The notes: generated by a model not told the origin, from the letters alone. A stretch of DNA of 15,611 nt from Bacillota bacterium (GCA_023398815.1 JAEWRW010000048.1:1-15611), one strand, 5' to 3'. Counted from the first letter of the stretch, positions 1 through 7,774 are shown. Program-made: numbers and translations.

Positions 1-1798
1 TCTGGAAGGCGATGTCGTCGATGACCTTGATGATCTTCGAGATGCTCTCCGAGCTCGCGTTGATCTCCTCCATGCTCTGGAGCATCGCACGCATGTGGCC
101 GGTGCCGGCCGTGGCTGCCTCCCGCGCCGCCGCCGCCAGCTCCTGGGCCTGCGCCGCGTTCATCGCGTTCTGCTTGGTCTGCTCGGCAATGCCCGTCAGC
201 GTCGTCGTCAGTTCCTCCACCGCGCTGGCCTGCTCGGTCGCGCCCTGGCTTAGCGCCTGGCTGCCGTCGCTCACCTGTGCCGTGCCGGAGGCTACCTGCT
301 CGGCTGAGGTATTGATCTCACCAAAGATCTCATTGAGCGAATCCACGATGGCGTTGATGGAGCGCTTCAGCTCGTTGAACTCCCCCTTGTAATCGGCGTC
401 AATGCCAATCTTCAGGTCGCCCTGCGCCATCTCCGCCAGGGTGTGGGAGATCTGCTGGATGTAACCGCGCAGCTCACGCACCGTACCGTTGAAGTTGCCG
501 CCGATGCTGCCAAACATGGCGGCAATCTCGGCCGTGTCGGCGTCGCCCTCGGCCACCTCGTAGGCCGCGCCCAGGTCGCCGGCGGCCAGCCGCTCCAGGC
601 TGGCACCGAGCTTGCGGGCCTCAATGGCCTGGTAATCGGCCTTCCGGTCGGCCGCCACCTTGGCCGCGCGCACCTGGTCAAAGGCCAGCACGACCTGGTC
701 GAGCAGCTGGTTGACACCGGCAAGCATGGCGGCGTACTGGCCCTCAAACTTCTCCACCGCGCCGCGCACGGTGAAGTCCCCGGCGTTGGAAGCGTGAATC
801 ATGGCGTCAAACTCGGCGGTCAGCGCCTTCAGGGTGTCGATGACACTCATCATGCTCAGCGACAGCATGTCCTTATCGGAACGGGCCGCAATTTCCACCG
901 TGATGTTGCCGGCGGCGATGCCCTGTGCGGCGGCGGACTGCTGGCGAATGCTGTCAGCCACCACCCCGAAGGAGGTGACCAGGTCGCCGATCTCATCGTT
1001 GCCCCGGTGGGCCATCGCGATGTCCACGTCCCCCAACGCCAGGCGATCCGCCGTCTCTTTGAGCTTGGCAACGGGCTTGATGATCTGCCGGTTGAAGAAA
1101 AGATAGGTGACCAGAACCAGCAGTGCCATGGTGACCAGCACGCCCGGAATGACGACGGTCAAAAGCTCCTGCAGGTGGCTGCGCACACCGTCGTTCACCT
1201 GCTGCTGGGCCTGCTCGATCATGGGCAGATAAGTGCCGGTGCCCACGACGACCTGCGTCTGCCCCAGTTGGAGCGGCGCGGCATAGGAGACTTTCATTTC
1301 CTCCACGTTGGTCGCCGGGTTCTTCCACATATACTCGATAAATCCGCCCCCGGCCTGCCCCTGACGGAGGATCTCCTGCACGACCTTGACGCCGTTGGGG
1401 TCGGTCAGGCCAATCAGGTTCTTCCCCTCCTGGGCCAGATTCTCCGGCGCCACAAGGCGGATGCCCTCGGTGTTGTAGACAAAGAAATAACCACTTTCGG
1501 AGTATTTGGTGTTGCGCAGGTTCCCCAACACCTTGTCGACCAGCTCCTGCTCGGGCACGGTGCCCTTTTCCTTTTCATACTGTGCCAGCGAGTTGCTGAC
1601 GGTGGACTGCACGTTGTACTGGACGCTGTCTTTTACCTGCTGCATGATGCTGTCGGACACGATGTCGTTGGTCTTGCGGCTCAGCGCGTCCAGCGCGTAC
1701 ACCATGACCCCCAACAATATGGTCGACAGGATGAACAGGCTCGCAAAGGTCAACGCCAGAATCTGAGACCGAATGCTTCTTCTGCCTTTCCGTTTCAC
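1..1798 (-). CDS. Methyl-accepting chemotaxis protein with sCache sensor (3' end outside window)
   Basis: Membrane chemoreceptor that would sense an extracellular ligand and control CheA through CheW. Reading the minus strand from a GTG at 1798 gives 599 open codons to the window edge. A GGGAGGGG site lies 6 nt upstream of the start. TM1 is about residues 12-34. Residues ~38-205 look like a single Cache domain (sCache_2), with GYFFVYNTEG near 103-112, GKNL near 125 and GTGTYLP near 186. TM2 is ~213-235. A canonical HAMP (~237-290) is followed by further HAMP-like units centred near 297, 340, 407 and 460. The methyl-accepting signalling domain starts near 495 and is cut at KVIDDIAFQ, before the hairpin tip. 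The sensor is unrelated to those of the other MCPs here, whereas the signalling part is nearly the same. Family assignment is firm; the ligand is unknown (small organic acids are common for this domain). Confidence 0.95.
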   Translation of the reverse strand, partial: MKRKGRRSIRSQILALTFASLFILSTILLGVMVYALDALSRKTNDIVSDSIMQQVKDSVQYNVQSTVSNSLAQYEKEKGTVPEQELVDKVLGNLRNTKYSESGYFFVYNTEGIRLVAPENLAQEGKNLIGLTDPNGVKVVQEILRQGQAGGGFIEYMWKNPATNVEEMKVSYAAPLQLGQTQVVVGTGTYLPMIEQAQQQVNDGVRSHLQELLTVVIPGVLVTMALLVLVTYLFFNRQIIKPVAKLKETADRLALGDVDIAMAHRGNDEIGDLVTSFGVVADSIRQQSAAAQGIAAGNITVEIAARSDKDMLSLSMMSVIDTLKALTAEFDAMIHASNAGDFTVRGAVEKFEGQYAAMLAGVNQLLDQVVLAFDQVRAAKVAADRKADYQAIEARKLGASLERLAAGDLGAAYEVAEGDADTAEIAAMFGSIGGNFNGTVRELRGYIQQISHTLAEMAQGDLKIGIDADYKGEFNELKRSINAIVDSLNEIFGEINTSAEQVASGTAQVSDGSQALSQGATEQASAVEELTTTLTGIAEQTKQNAMNAAQAQELAAAAREAATAGTGHMRAMLQSMEEINASSESISKIIKVIDDIAFQ

Positions 1799-1873
1799 TG
1801 TGATCCCCTCCCGCTTTGTTTTTGACTGACTGCCACTCCCGAAATCGTCGAAATTTGAATTTTTAAGTCTCTT

Positions 1874-1903
1874 TATATAACACGCCCTTAATCATATCGT
1901 CAA
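1874..1903 (-). promoter_or_regulatory. Sigma-A-like promoter of the sCache MCP
   Basis: On the minus strand a TTGACG -35 (1903-1898) and a TATATA -10 (1879-1874) are separated by 18 nt. The -10 is preceded by TG one base upstream, giving an extended -10. Transcription would start near 1867, leaving a leader of about 70 nt before the GTG start at 1798. No sigma-D/sigma-28 type motility promoter was seen instead. Confidence 0.6.
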
Positions 1904-2220
1904 AAACGCGGCTTTGGCTAAACTCATTGAACAACATGCGCACTTGCTGTTGGTCTCCCCAAATGCCCGGATCCCAGGGGACCCGCGCCCAATGCGGTGC
2001 CTTCCCCGGCAGCCAGCAGCCGGTTCATCCCGCGGTGACACCAAAAAGCCCGAACGCAGCACTTGCCCTCTCCGCGTGAGCGCGTTACAGTGCGAGCACT
2101 TCCCCGGTAGCCGCGTCGCGGGTTTATCCCGCAGCGGCACGAAACAACTTGTTCGTGGCACGCACTTCCCGCCGCGGCGACATTTCCCCGTAAAAACCCG
2201 GCGTGTGGCATGCACACGGA
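1904..2220. repeat. Intergenic stretch with two degenerate tandem copies of a hairpin module
   Basis: No credible gene. From about 2010 it holds two successive, diverged copies of the spacer module seen upstream of the terminators at 11606-11778 and 14932-15123. Recognisable pieces are GGTTCATCC (2022-2030), CGCGTGAGCGCG (2074-2085), and a nested hairpin at 2110-2138. In that hairpin the outer arms are GCCGC/GCGGC, the inner arms GCGGG/CCCGC and the loop TTTAT. The short ORFs that cross it read through palindromes and have no ribosome binding site or family likeness. Confidence 0.6.
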
Positions 2221-2335
2221 ACACGCCTGGCGACCCGTGCGCCGGGCGTGTCATGCGCAATCGGTTCAGGCTCCCTCTCCCTCGCGACGGTCGCGAAGCG
2301 GCCGGCGCGAAAGCGTAGCGCAAGCGAAGCGTTTG
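2221..2335 (-). repeat. Orphan copy of the gene-3' module (terminator hairpin plus GC hairpin)
   Basis: This matches the module directly after the MCP stop codons at 8711, 11892 and 15229. In minus-strand order it has CGCTTCGC-type repeats (2335-2310), an imperfect 12-bp hairpin (2309-2283), a C/T-rich spacer, and a 12-bp terminator stem (arms 2251-2240 and 2232-2221) with a 7-nt loop. In the other copies an MCP stop codon lies immediately to the right. Here no minus-strand gene ends and the plus-strand operon promoter begins instead. I infer that the gene it belonged to has been lost or displaced. Confidence 0.7.
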
Positions 2336-2361
2336 CCTGGGCAAGCTAATTCATGTAAAAT
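2333..2361 (+). promoter_or_regulatory. Sigma-A-like promoter of the FAD dehydrogenase operon
   Basis: TTGCCT (2333-2338) and TAAAAT (2356-2361) are spaced by exactly 17 nt. The expected transcription start near 2368 is only about 20 nt before the TTG start at 2389, which leaves no room for a riboswitch. The -35 overlaps the last bases of the orphan 3' module. Confidence 0.65.
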
Positions 2362-2388
2362 ACAGAGGAACCGGACTGGGAGGTCATT

Positions 2389-3981
2389 TTGATCAGAATT
2401 TCTGAACTCCGACTGCCGCTGGAGGCGGAGGAGAGACAACTGCGTGAGGAGGCCGCCCGTCTGCTGGGCTGCCGCCCCTGGGAGATAGACGAACTCACGG
2501 TGCTGCGCCAGGCGGTGGACGCCCGCCACCGGGGCAGCATCCGCCTGAGCTACACCGTGGCCATCCGTATGGCCGATGAGGAAACCATTTTGCGCTCGGC
2601 ACCGTCCAACCGGGTGGAGCGCTACGAACCGCCGGTGTGGACACTGCCCGTGCCGGGCGACCGGCCGCTTGCCACCCGGCCGGTGGTGGTGGGCGCGGGC
2701 CCGGCGGGGTTGCTGGCCGCCTGGGTGCTGGCGAAAGCCGGGTACCGCCCGCTGGTGCTGGAGCGCGGCGCGGCCATGGATGAGCGCCGCCTGGCGGTGC
2801 AGGCGTTCCTGGCCGGCGGGCCCCTCAACGAGGACAGCAACGTGCAGTTTGGCGAGGGTGGCGCGGGTACCTTCTCGGACGGGAAGCTGACGACCCGCAT
2901 CCGCGACCCCCGCTGCCCCGAGATTCTGCGCCTGCTGGTGCGCTGCGGCGCACCGGAGGACATCCTTTGGTCGGCCCGTCCCCACGTGGGCACCGACCGC
3001 CTGTGGCAGGTGCTGCCCGCCGTGCGGCAGGAGATTGAGAGCCTGGGCGGCGAGGTGCGCTTCGGCTGCCGGGTGGAGTCGCTGGTGCTGGCCGAGGGTC
3101 GGCTCACCGGCCTGCGGCTCACCAGCGGTGAGGTGGTGGAGACCCAAACCGCCGTGCTGGCCGTGGGCCACAGCGCGCGGGATACGCTCCAGACCCTGCT
3201 GACCCAGGGGGTCATCATGGAGGCCAAGCCCTTTGCCGTGGGCTTCCGCGCCGAGCACCCCCAGGCCTTTGTGGACAGGCTGGGCTGGGGCCCAGCGGCA
3301 GGCCACCCCAAGCTTGGCGCGGCGGACTACCACCTGACGGCGCAGATCGCCGGGCGGCCGGTGTATTCCTTCTGCATGTGCCCCGGCGGGCTGGTCGTCA
3401 ATGCCAGCAGCGAGCGGGGGCGGGTGGCCGTCAACGGCATGAGCCTGCACGCCCGCGACGGAGCCAATGCCAACGCGGCCATCGTGGCCGCCGTCCGTCC
3501 GGAGGAGCTGGACGGCACCGGCCCCCTTGCCGGTGTGGCCTTCCAACGCACGCTGGAGGAAGCCGCCTTCGCCCTCACCGGTGGGGAAGGTGCGCCGGCC
3601 CAGCGGCTGGAGGATTTCCTGGCCGGGCGGGCGACCAAGCGCTTTGGCGCGGTGCAGCCCACCGTGCGGCCCCAGGCCGTGCCAGCCAGCCTCAATGGCC
3701 TGCTGCCCCCGGCGATGGAGAATGCCCTGCGTGGGGCGTTCGCGGCCTTTGACCGGCAGATGCCGGGGTTTGTGATGGGCGACGCGGTGCTGACCGGGGT
3801 GGAGAGCCGCACGTCGTCGCCGGTGCGCCTCAACCGGGGCGAGGACCTGCAGGCCGAGGGCATTGCGGGCCTGTACCCGGCGGGGGAAGGCGCTGGCTAT
3901 GCCGGGGGGATTCTCTCAGCCGCCGCCGACGGCATGCGCGCCGCTGAGGCGCTGCTTTCGCAATGGAGGATGGAGCAATGA
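2389..3981 (+). CDS. FAD-dependent dehydrogenase, COG2509-type NAD(P)/FAD-dependent oxidoreductase
   Basis: A 530-residue flavoprotein, probably cytosolic, of the widespread family of uncharacterised FAD-dependent dehydrogenases (COG2509); substrate and reaction are not known. Residues 1-90 form the small N-terminal domain typical of the family. The FAD-binding Rossmann motif VVVGAGPAG is at 99-107, with the ribose-binding acid at E125 (LVLERG). The family signature runs from NEDSNVQFGEGG (147-158) to TFSDGKLTTR. A Cys-containing stretch CMCPGG, the VNGMS and ANANAA motifs and the C-terminal LYPAGEGAGYAGGI cofactor motif follow. The start is TTG at 2389 with GGGAGG 5 nt upstream and a promoter just before; no ATG competes. 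First gene of a four-gene operon; its stop overlaps the next start by ATGA. Confidence 0.93.
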   Translation: MIRISELRLPLEAEERQLREEAARLLGCRPWEIDELTVLRQAVDARHRGSIRLSYTVAIRMADEETILRSAPSNRVERYEPPVWTLPVPGDRPLATRPVVVGAGPAGLLAAWVLAKAGYRPLVLERGAAMDERRLAVQAFLAGGPLNEDSNVQFGEGGAGTFSDGKLTTRIRDPRCPEILRLLVRCGAPEDILWSARPHVGTDRLWQVLPAVRQEIESLGGEVRFGCRVESLVLAEGRLTGLRLTSGEVVETQTAVLAVGHSARDTLQTLLTQGVIMEAKPFAVGFRAEHPQAFVDRLGWGPAAGHPKLGAADYHLTAQIAGRPVYSFCMCPGGLVVNASSERGRVAVNGMSLHARDGANANAAIVAAVRPEELDGTGPLAGVAFQRTLEEAAFALTGGEGAPAQRLEDFLAGRATKRFGAVQPTVRPQAVPASLNGLLPPAMENALRGAFAAFDRQMPGFVMGDAVLTGVESRTSSPVRLNRGEDLQAEGIAGLYPAGEGAGYAGGILSAAADGMRAAEALLSQWRMEQ

Positions 3982-4313
3982 CACAGTTGATCGAGCTCAT
4001 GGACAAACTCAAGGATCTGGGCATCGTGCGCTTCTTTTCGGGCATCTTCACCGAGGAGCGGATGATGGGGGCATTCCAGTGGTTCCACAATGCAGCCGGC
4101 GGCGAGCGCAGCGCCACCGCCACCGCGCGGGATCTCCTGCTGCTGGCGGTGCTGCTGGCACTCATCACCTTCGTGGTGGATCAGGTGTTCTACTGGACCC
4201 ACCCGGAGATGGTGACCCGCAGCCGCCGCACGCTGGCCGCCGTCAACCACGGCGTTCACTCCCTAGGGGAGAATGTGCGTTACCTGGTGGGACGGGTACG
4301 GGGGCGGCGATGA
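3978..4313 (+). CDS. Small single-pass membrane protein, function unknown
   Basis: A 111-residue protein I do not recognise. Residues 1-50 are a soluble, partly amphipathic segment (KLKDLGIVRFFSGIF). Residues ~53-73 (LLLLAVLLALITFVVDQVFYW) are one strongly hydrophobic helix. The rest is basic with several Arg, ending GRVRGRR, so the C-terminus probably faces the cytosol. The ATG at 3978 overlaps the dehydrogenase stop (ATGA) and has GGAGG 8 nt upstream (3965-3969). An in-frame ATG at 3963 is less well placed. The stop overlaps the ATPase start in the same ATGA way, so it is very likely translationally coupled to both neighbours. It may be a membrane anchor or partner for one of them, but that is inference. 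Confidence 0.8.
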   Translation: MTQLIELMDKLKDLGIVRFFSGIFTEERMMGAFQWFHNAAGGERSATATARDLLLLAVLLALITFVVDQVFYWTHPEMVTRSRRTLAAVNHGVHSLGENVRYLVGRVRGRR

Positions 4314-4978
4314 ACCGGCCTTTCCTCGTCTACATCGGCCATTATGGCAGCGGCAAGACCGAGCTTGCCATGCACGAGGCGCTGACCGCCGCGGCCCAGG
4401 GGCAGAAGGTGGCCCTGGTCGACCTCGATATCGTCAACCCCTTCTTTCGCTCGGGCGAGCACCGGGCGCTGCTGGAGGGGGCCGGTGTGCGGCTCATCGC
4501 GCCGCTCTTTGTGGGCACGGGGGTGGACATCCCGGCGCTTCCGGCCGAGGTGCAGGCGGTCTTCACCGGGCGGTTTGACCTGGTAGTGCTGGACGTGGGC
4601 GGCGACCCGGCGGGGGCCACGGCCCTGGGCCGCTACCACCGGGAGCTAGTAGCCGCGAAGCCCTGGGTGCGCTGCGTGGTCAACACCCTGCGGCCACGGA
4701 CGACGACCGCCGAGGAGATCGTGGCCCTGGTGCGGGAGATGGAGACCACTGCCCGCCTGCCGGTCAACGCCCTCCTCAACAACACCAACCTGGCCGACGA
4801 GAGCACGGCCCAGGCCCTGGCCGACGGCGAACCGGTGGTGCAGGCCGCGGCGGACGCGCTGGGCGTGCCGCTGGAATACAACGTGGTGCGGCAGGACTTG
4901 CTGGACGAAGCCCAGCGTCTGTGCCGGGGACCGGTGGCGGCGGTGGAGCTGCACACCCGGCCCATTTGGGACGCATAG
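4310..4978 (+). CDS. P-loop ATP-binding protein (CobQ/MinD/ParA-like nucleotide-binding fold)
   Basis: A 222-residue cytosolic P-loop NTPase. Walker A is GHYGSGKT (residues 10-17), without the deviant second lysine of MinD/ParA. A VALVDLDIVNPFFRS segment (34-48) resembles the DxD region of SIMIBI-class ATPases. Walker B is DLVVLDVGGD (90-99). The later VNALLNNTNL fits the NxxN-type nucleotide-sensing region near the base pocket. It starts at the ATG overlapping the previous stop (ATGA) and ends 6 nt before the mannosyltransferase start. The partner is unknown. The tight coupling to a membrane protein and a flavoprotein suggests a role in assembling or regulating one of them, but this is not shown by the sequence. 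Confidence 0.85.
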   Translation: MNRPFLVYIGHYGSGKTELAMHEALTAAAQGQKVALVDLDIVNPFFRSGEHRALLEGAGVRLIAPLFVGTGVDIPALPAEVQAVFTGRFDLVVLDVGGDPAGATALGRYHRELVAAKPWVRCVVNTLRPRTTTAEEIVALVREMETTARLPVNALLNNTNLADESTAQALADGEPVVQAAADALGVPLEYNVVRQDLLDEAQRLCRGPVAAVELHTRPIWDA

Positions 4979-4984
4979 AGGGAA

Positions 4985-6241
4985 TTGCATCTGAGCGCAG
5001 CAATTTGGGAATGGTTTGCCATCCTTTGCATGGGTGCCGGCGCGGTGGCGTGGGCACTTCGTTGTGTTGCACCTGAACCGGCGCTGCCGGCGGTAGGCCC
5101 CGCCCCCCGGGGGCAGGTGTGGCGCAGAGCAGCGCTGTGGGCCCTGGGCTCCCGGCTGGCGCTGGTTGCCTTCGGCTGGCTCTGCGTGCACCTGCTGGGG
5201 TTGGAGACGTCCCTTGCTGACATCTGGAGCCGCTGGGACGCGCCTCACTACATCGACATCATCCGCTACGGCTACACCGCCGACCAAAGCCGGGGCGACC
5301 TGTGGCTGTTCATCGTGTTCTACCCGCTCTATCCGCTGGCAAGCTGGCTCATCAAGCCTCTCTTTGGCGGCAGCGCGCTGCTGGCGGCCATGGCCGTGAG
5401 CTGGGCGAGCCTTGTGGGGGCCTGTGTGGGGCTCTACCGCCTGGGCGAAGCCGACGGCGGCCCCGATCAGGGCTGGCGAGCGGTGCGCCTGCTGCTGCTC
5501 ATGCCGGCGGCGGTGTTCCTGGGCGCGCCCTATACCGAGAGTCTGTTCCTGCTGCTCTCCGTGGGTTGCCTGTGGTGCCTGCGGCGGGGGCGGTGGGCCT
5601 GGGCAGGGGCACTGGGGTTCCTGGCGGCACTCACCCGCAACATGGGCGTGCTGCTGGCCGTGCCCTTCGTGGTGGAGGTGTTGGCCAGGCAAGACGCCCT
5701 GCGCCACCCCAGTCGGGTGTTCACCCGCGCCTTCTGGCGGGCGGCAGGCTCGGCGTTGCCTTGGGTGCTGGCCATGCCACTGGGCCTGGGGGTCTATCTG
5801 CTGCTCAACTGGCGGGTGTATGGCGACCCATTCATCTTCCTGACCATACAGGACGGCCACTGGGGCCAGCACATGCAGTTCTTCTGGCAGACGGTGCGTA
5901 CCACCTGGGACAATCTGCTCACCGAAACCAGCGGCCAGACCAACGCCTTCCTTTGGATCCCCCAGATGATCGGGATGGTGGCGGCGCTGGCGCTGTTGCC
6001 GGTGCTGGTGCGCCGCCTGCGCCCGGCCGAGGGTGCCTACCTCATCGTCTACCTCATCGTGGCGCTGTCGCCTTCCTGGCTTCTGAGCTTCCACCGCTAC
6101 TGGATGGGGGCCGCGCCGGTCATCCTGGCACTGGCGGGCCTCACCCGCCGCTCCTGGGTGGACATCCTGGTGAGCTCGGTGCTGGGTGCGTTCATGCTCT
6201 ACCTGGCCTATGGGTATCTCACTGGCTTCATGGTCGTTTAG
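4985..6241 (+). CDS. PIG-V-like multi-pass membrane mannosyltransferase
   Basis: A 418-residue polytopic protein with about ten hydrophobic helices. The extracytoplasmic acidic motif SRWDAPHYIDIIRYGY (residues 82-97) matches the W-D-x-x-H-Y pattern of bacterial PIG-V/GT-C type mannosyltransferases, and FYPLYPL (112-118) follows as usual. Such enzymes use polyprenyl-phosphate sugars to glycosylate lipids or proteins on the outer face of the membrane; the acceptor here is unknown. The TTG at 4985 is the most upstream start, with AGAGGG only about 2 nt away. That spacing is poor, so an ATG at 5030 (residue 16) remains possible, though it has no clear ribosome binding site. Last gene of the operon, followed at once by a strong hairpin. 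Confidence 0.88.
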   Translation: MHLSAAIWEWFAILCMGAGAVAWALRCVAPEPALPAVGPAPRGQVWRRAALWALGSRLALVAFGWLCVHLLGLETSLADIWSRWDAPHYIDIIRYGYTADQSRGDLWLFIVFYPLYPLASWLIKPLFGGSALLAAMAVSWASLVGACVGLYRLGEADGGPDQGWRAVRLLLLMPAAVFLGAPYTESLFLLLSVGCLWCLRRGRWAWAGALGFLAALTRNMGVLLAVPFVVEVLARQDALRHPSRVFTRAFWRAAGSALPWVLAMPLGLGVYLLLNWRVYGDPFIFLTIQDGHWGQHMQFFWQTVRTTWDNLLTETSGQTNAFLWIPQMIGMVAALALLPVLVRRLRPAEGAYLIVYLIVALSPSWLLSFHRYWMGAAPVILALAGLTRRSWVDILVSSVLGAFMLYLAYGYLTGFMVV

Positions 6242-6259
6242 GCGGGCGGGCGCCCGCCT
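6241..6259 (+). terminator. GC hairpin at the mannosyltransferase stop codon
   Basis: Arms GGCGGGC (6241-6247) and GCCCGCC (6252-6258) enclose a GGGC loop, and TTT follows. The stem includes the last base of the stop codon. The T tract is short, so this may be one half of a two-hairpin terminator with the stem at 6318-6348. Confidence 0.5.
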
Positions 6260-6358
6260 TTCGCGTCGGGCGCTTCGCGACCGCCGCGAGAGGGAGTGCT
6301 CGTGCAGTTGGTCTGTTAGCCGTGTGACGTACACGCCGTCACGCGGCTTCTGCTTTTC
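6259..6358 (+). terminator. Diverged gene-3' module with terminator after the operon
   Basis: In gene sense it reads TTTCGCGTCGGGCGC, then CGACCGCCGCGAG and GGGA. The same order of pieces, with very similar bases, follows the MCP stop at 11892 on the minus strand. Next comes a 12-bp stem, AGCCGTGTGACG (6318-6329) with CGTCACGCGGCT (6337-6348), one G-T pair, a 7-nt loop, and then TCTGCTTTT. Stem length and loop length equal those of the MCP terminators although the sequence differs. Confidence 0.65.
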
Positions 6359-7240
6359 CATTCTCGTTCTGGCTTATTCGGAGGATACGCCGCTGCGGCG
6401 GGAAGGGGGTGGGTGCCCCGTTCGGGTTGTTGCGTTGCCTTGGGCGGATGAACCGCCCCAGGCCGCATGGGCGAGCAGCACGCGAAGCGTGCGACCAGCC
6501 GAAGGCTGCTAACGTAGAATAACGCAGCGAGAACCGCGCCGCCCTCGTGCGCGTGCGAGTTTCCCCCGGGTCGCATGGGCGAGCAGCAACCCGTAGGGTT
6601 GCGACCAGCCCGGGCGACTGGTGGCACTGAGCTGGCGACAGCACTCGGTCCTTACGCCGCATCCTGCGGCTAGTGCGACGCACAGCGTCGCACTCACGGC
6701 CCTCGGCCTTGCGCCATCCCGGGTCGCATGGGCGAGCAGTTCGCGAAGCGAACGACCAGCCAGGCGCTGGGAGGGGTGGGATGTTTGAGCCTTTCCGTTG
6801 CGGAGCAAAAGGAAAGGCGAGTTACCGCCCTCTGGCACTCAGTTCCGTGCCAGTTGTCCGGTCTAGGAACCTCGCCCGTTCGAGCACGCTGGATGCGTGC
6901 TCATCGGTTTCGGGCCGTGAGGGCGACATTTGTGTCGCCCTAGTGCCTGGATGGCGCGTAAGGCCCGAAGCGGCGGAGGCGCTTTTGGGCACTTTTGGCG
7001 CTACCAAAAGTGCCGCCCAGCGCAGCGCGTTCTTAGAAATATGGATCACAATGCTGAACAAGGAATTGCAGCGAAATTACATACAATAACCTGTTGGGCC
7101 ATCGGGCAACGACGCGAAACAACGAACGCACCCACTAGACAGCCGCCTGGTAGCTGCCGGAACTCGATTCAATGCACTGTCCATCACCGCGCGACAACCG
7201 CCGTTCCTTCCTTTGTGCCCAAAGTTACAGTGTATCCAGC
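6359..7240. repeat. Hairpin-dense intergenic region, no gene
   Basis: Nearly continuous short inverted repeats. An inverted copy of the TTCAT-loop hairpin is at 6442-6459 (arms GGGCGG/CCGCCC). Frame GGGCGAGCAG...CGACCAG copies occur at 6469-6500, 6578-6609 and 6730-6760. A two-hairpin unit is at 6651-6723. Single stems are GCCTTTCC/GGAAAGGC (6789-6818), CTGGCAC/GTGCCAG (6832-6853), GAGCACGC/GCGTGCTC (6882-6902), GGGCGACA/TGTCGCCC (6921-6940) and the 11-bp GGCACTTTTGG/CCAAAAGTGCC (6988-7014). ORFs here have no family likeness or ribosome binding site. From 7030 to 7240 the DNA is less structured and I see no clear feature. Confidence 0.7.
6651..6723 (+). repeat. Two-hairpin repeat, copy 1
   Basis: CTTAC is followed by stem GCCGCA/TGCGGC (6656-6670, loop TCC), then stem AGTGCGACGC/GCGTCGCACT (6672-6694, loop ACA), then a tail CACGG..CTCGGCCTTGCGCCATCC. 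The same frame and order occur at 8070-8141, but there the second stem has an entirely different sequence. Confidence 0.7.
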
Positions 7241-7250
7241 CAACAGCCGG

Positions 7251-7307
7251 TACAATGGCGGCAAAACCAGCGATGGCGCGTTGCCGCGCCGCCGGTTACA
7301 CAGGAGG
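7251..7307 (+). promoter_or_regulatory. Possible -10, leader hairpin and ribosome binding site of the rhodanese gene
   Basis: TACAAT (7251-7256) is a good -10, but no good -35 lies at 17 nt; TTACAG (7225-7230) is 20 nt away. The leader contains a 6-bp hairpin, GGCGCG/CGCGCC (7275-7290, loop TTGC). It ends in a full AGGAGG (7302-7307), 8 nt before the ATG at 7316. The ribosome binding site is certain and decides the start; the promoter is tentative. Confidence 0.45.
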
Positions 7308-7315
7308 AAATTGAA

Positions 7316-7654
7316 ATGTTTGCATTCCGCGCCAGAAACACCGCCAGTGTGCCGTCCATCTACCCGCGGGAGGCCCGGGAGCGTCTGCAAAACGAGCCGG
7401 GCATCGTCGTGCTTGATGTGCGCACACCCGAGGAATATGCCGACGGCCACCTGCCCGGCAGCGTCTTGCTGCCCCTGACCGTGGTGCCCCTGCGCGCCAC
7501 CGAGGTGCTGCCCGACCGCGACGCCACCATCTTTGTCTATTGCCACAGCGGTGCGCGCAGCGCCCAGGCCGCCACCCTGCTGGCCCGCATGGGCTACACT
7601 CGGGTGTGGAACCTCGGCGGCATCGTGCACTGGCCCTACGAAACCGAGCGCTAA
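7316..7654 (+). CDS. Single-domain rhodanese (thiosulfate sulfurtransferase-like)
   Basis: A 112-residue cytosolic protein made of one rhodanese domain, the usual length for GlpE/PspE-like forms. DVRTPEEYADGHLPGS (residues 34-49) is the conserved substrate-side motif. The active-site loop is CHSGARS with the persulfide-forming cysteine C76 and the conserved Arg at 81. GGIVHWP (101-107) is the normal C-terminal GG-x-x-x-W motif. All catalytic features are intact, so sulfur transfer activity is likely; donor and acceptor are unknown. The ATG at 7316 is chosen because of the full AGGAGG 8 nt upstream; an in-frame upstream start at 7172 would add a tail without family likeness. It stands alone between hairpin-rich spacers, on the same strand as the preceding operon but about 1 kb away. 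Confidence 0.93.
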   Translation: MFAFRARNTASVPSIYPREARERLQNEPGIVVLDVRTPEEYADGHLPGSVLLPLTVVPLRATEVLPDRDATIFVYCHSGARSAQAATLLARMGYTRVWNLGGIVHWPYETER

Positions 7655-7774
7655 GCGCTTCGCTGGCCGCGTCGGTCACTAACGCGACCGACGCGAGTTG
7701 GAATGATTCACGTGCTGGTTGCCTGCTTGCCACGCGACGTACACGCCGTCCGTTGGGCCCAACTCTGGCTGCAT
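7655..7774 (+). repeat. Diverged gene-3' module after the rhodanese gene
   Basis: Directly after the stop comes CGCTTCGC (7656-7663), then a perfect 10-bp hairpin, CGCGTCGGTC/GACCGACGCG (7668-7695) with an 8-nt loop, ending CGCGAG as in the MCP modules. About 40 nt later CGACGTACACGCCGTC (7736-7751) repeats almost exactly the loop and inner stem of the terminator after the mannosyltransferase (6326-6340). The outer stem there is mostly broken. No T tract is present, so termination is doubtful. Confidence 0.5.

Noticed and set aside
2362..2388. Riboswitch before the FAD dehydrogenase
   Set aside because: The promoter leaves only about 20 nt of leader, too short for an aptamer.
6673..7089. Plus-strand ORF of 138 codons in the hairpin-rich spacer
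   Set aside because: It has no ribosome binding site and reads through several perfect palindromes, and its product has no recognisable family pattern. Other ORFs at 1914-2318, 7703-7951, 8020-8603 and 14651-15097 are rejected for the same reasons.
7172..7315. Longer start for the rhodanese
   Set aside because: A full AGGAGG lies 8 nt before the ATG at 7316, and the extra 48 residues have no likeness to the family. The leader also carries a hairpin and a likely -10.
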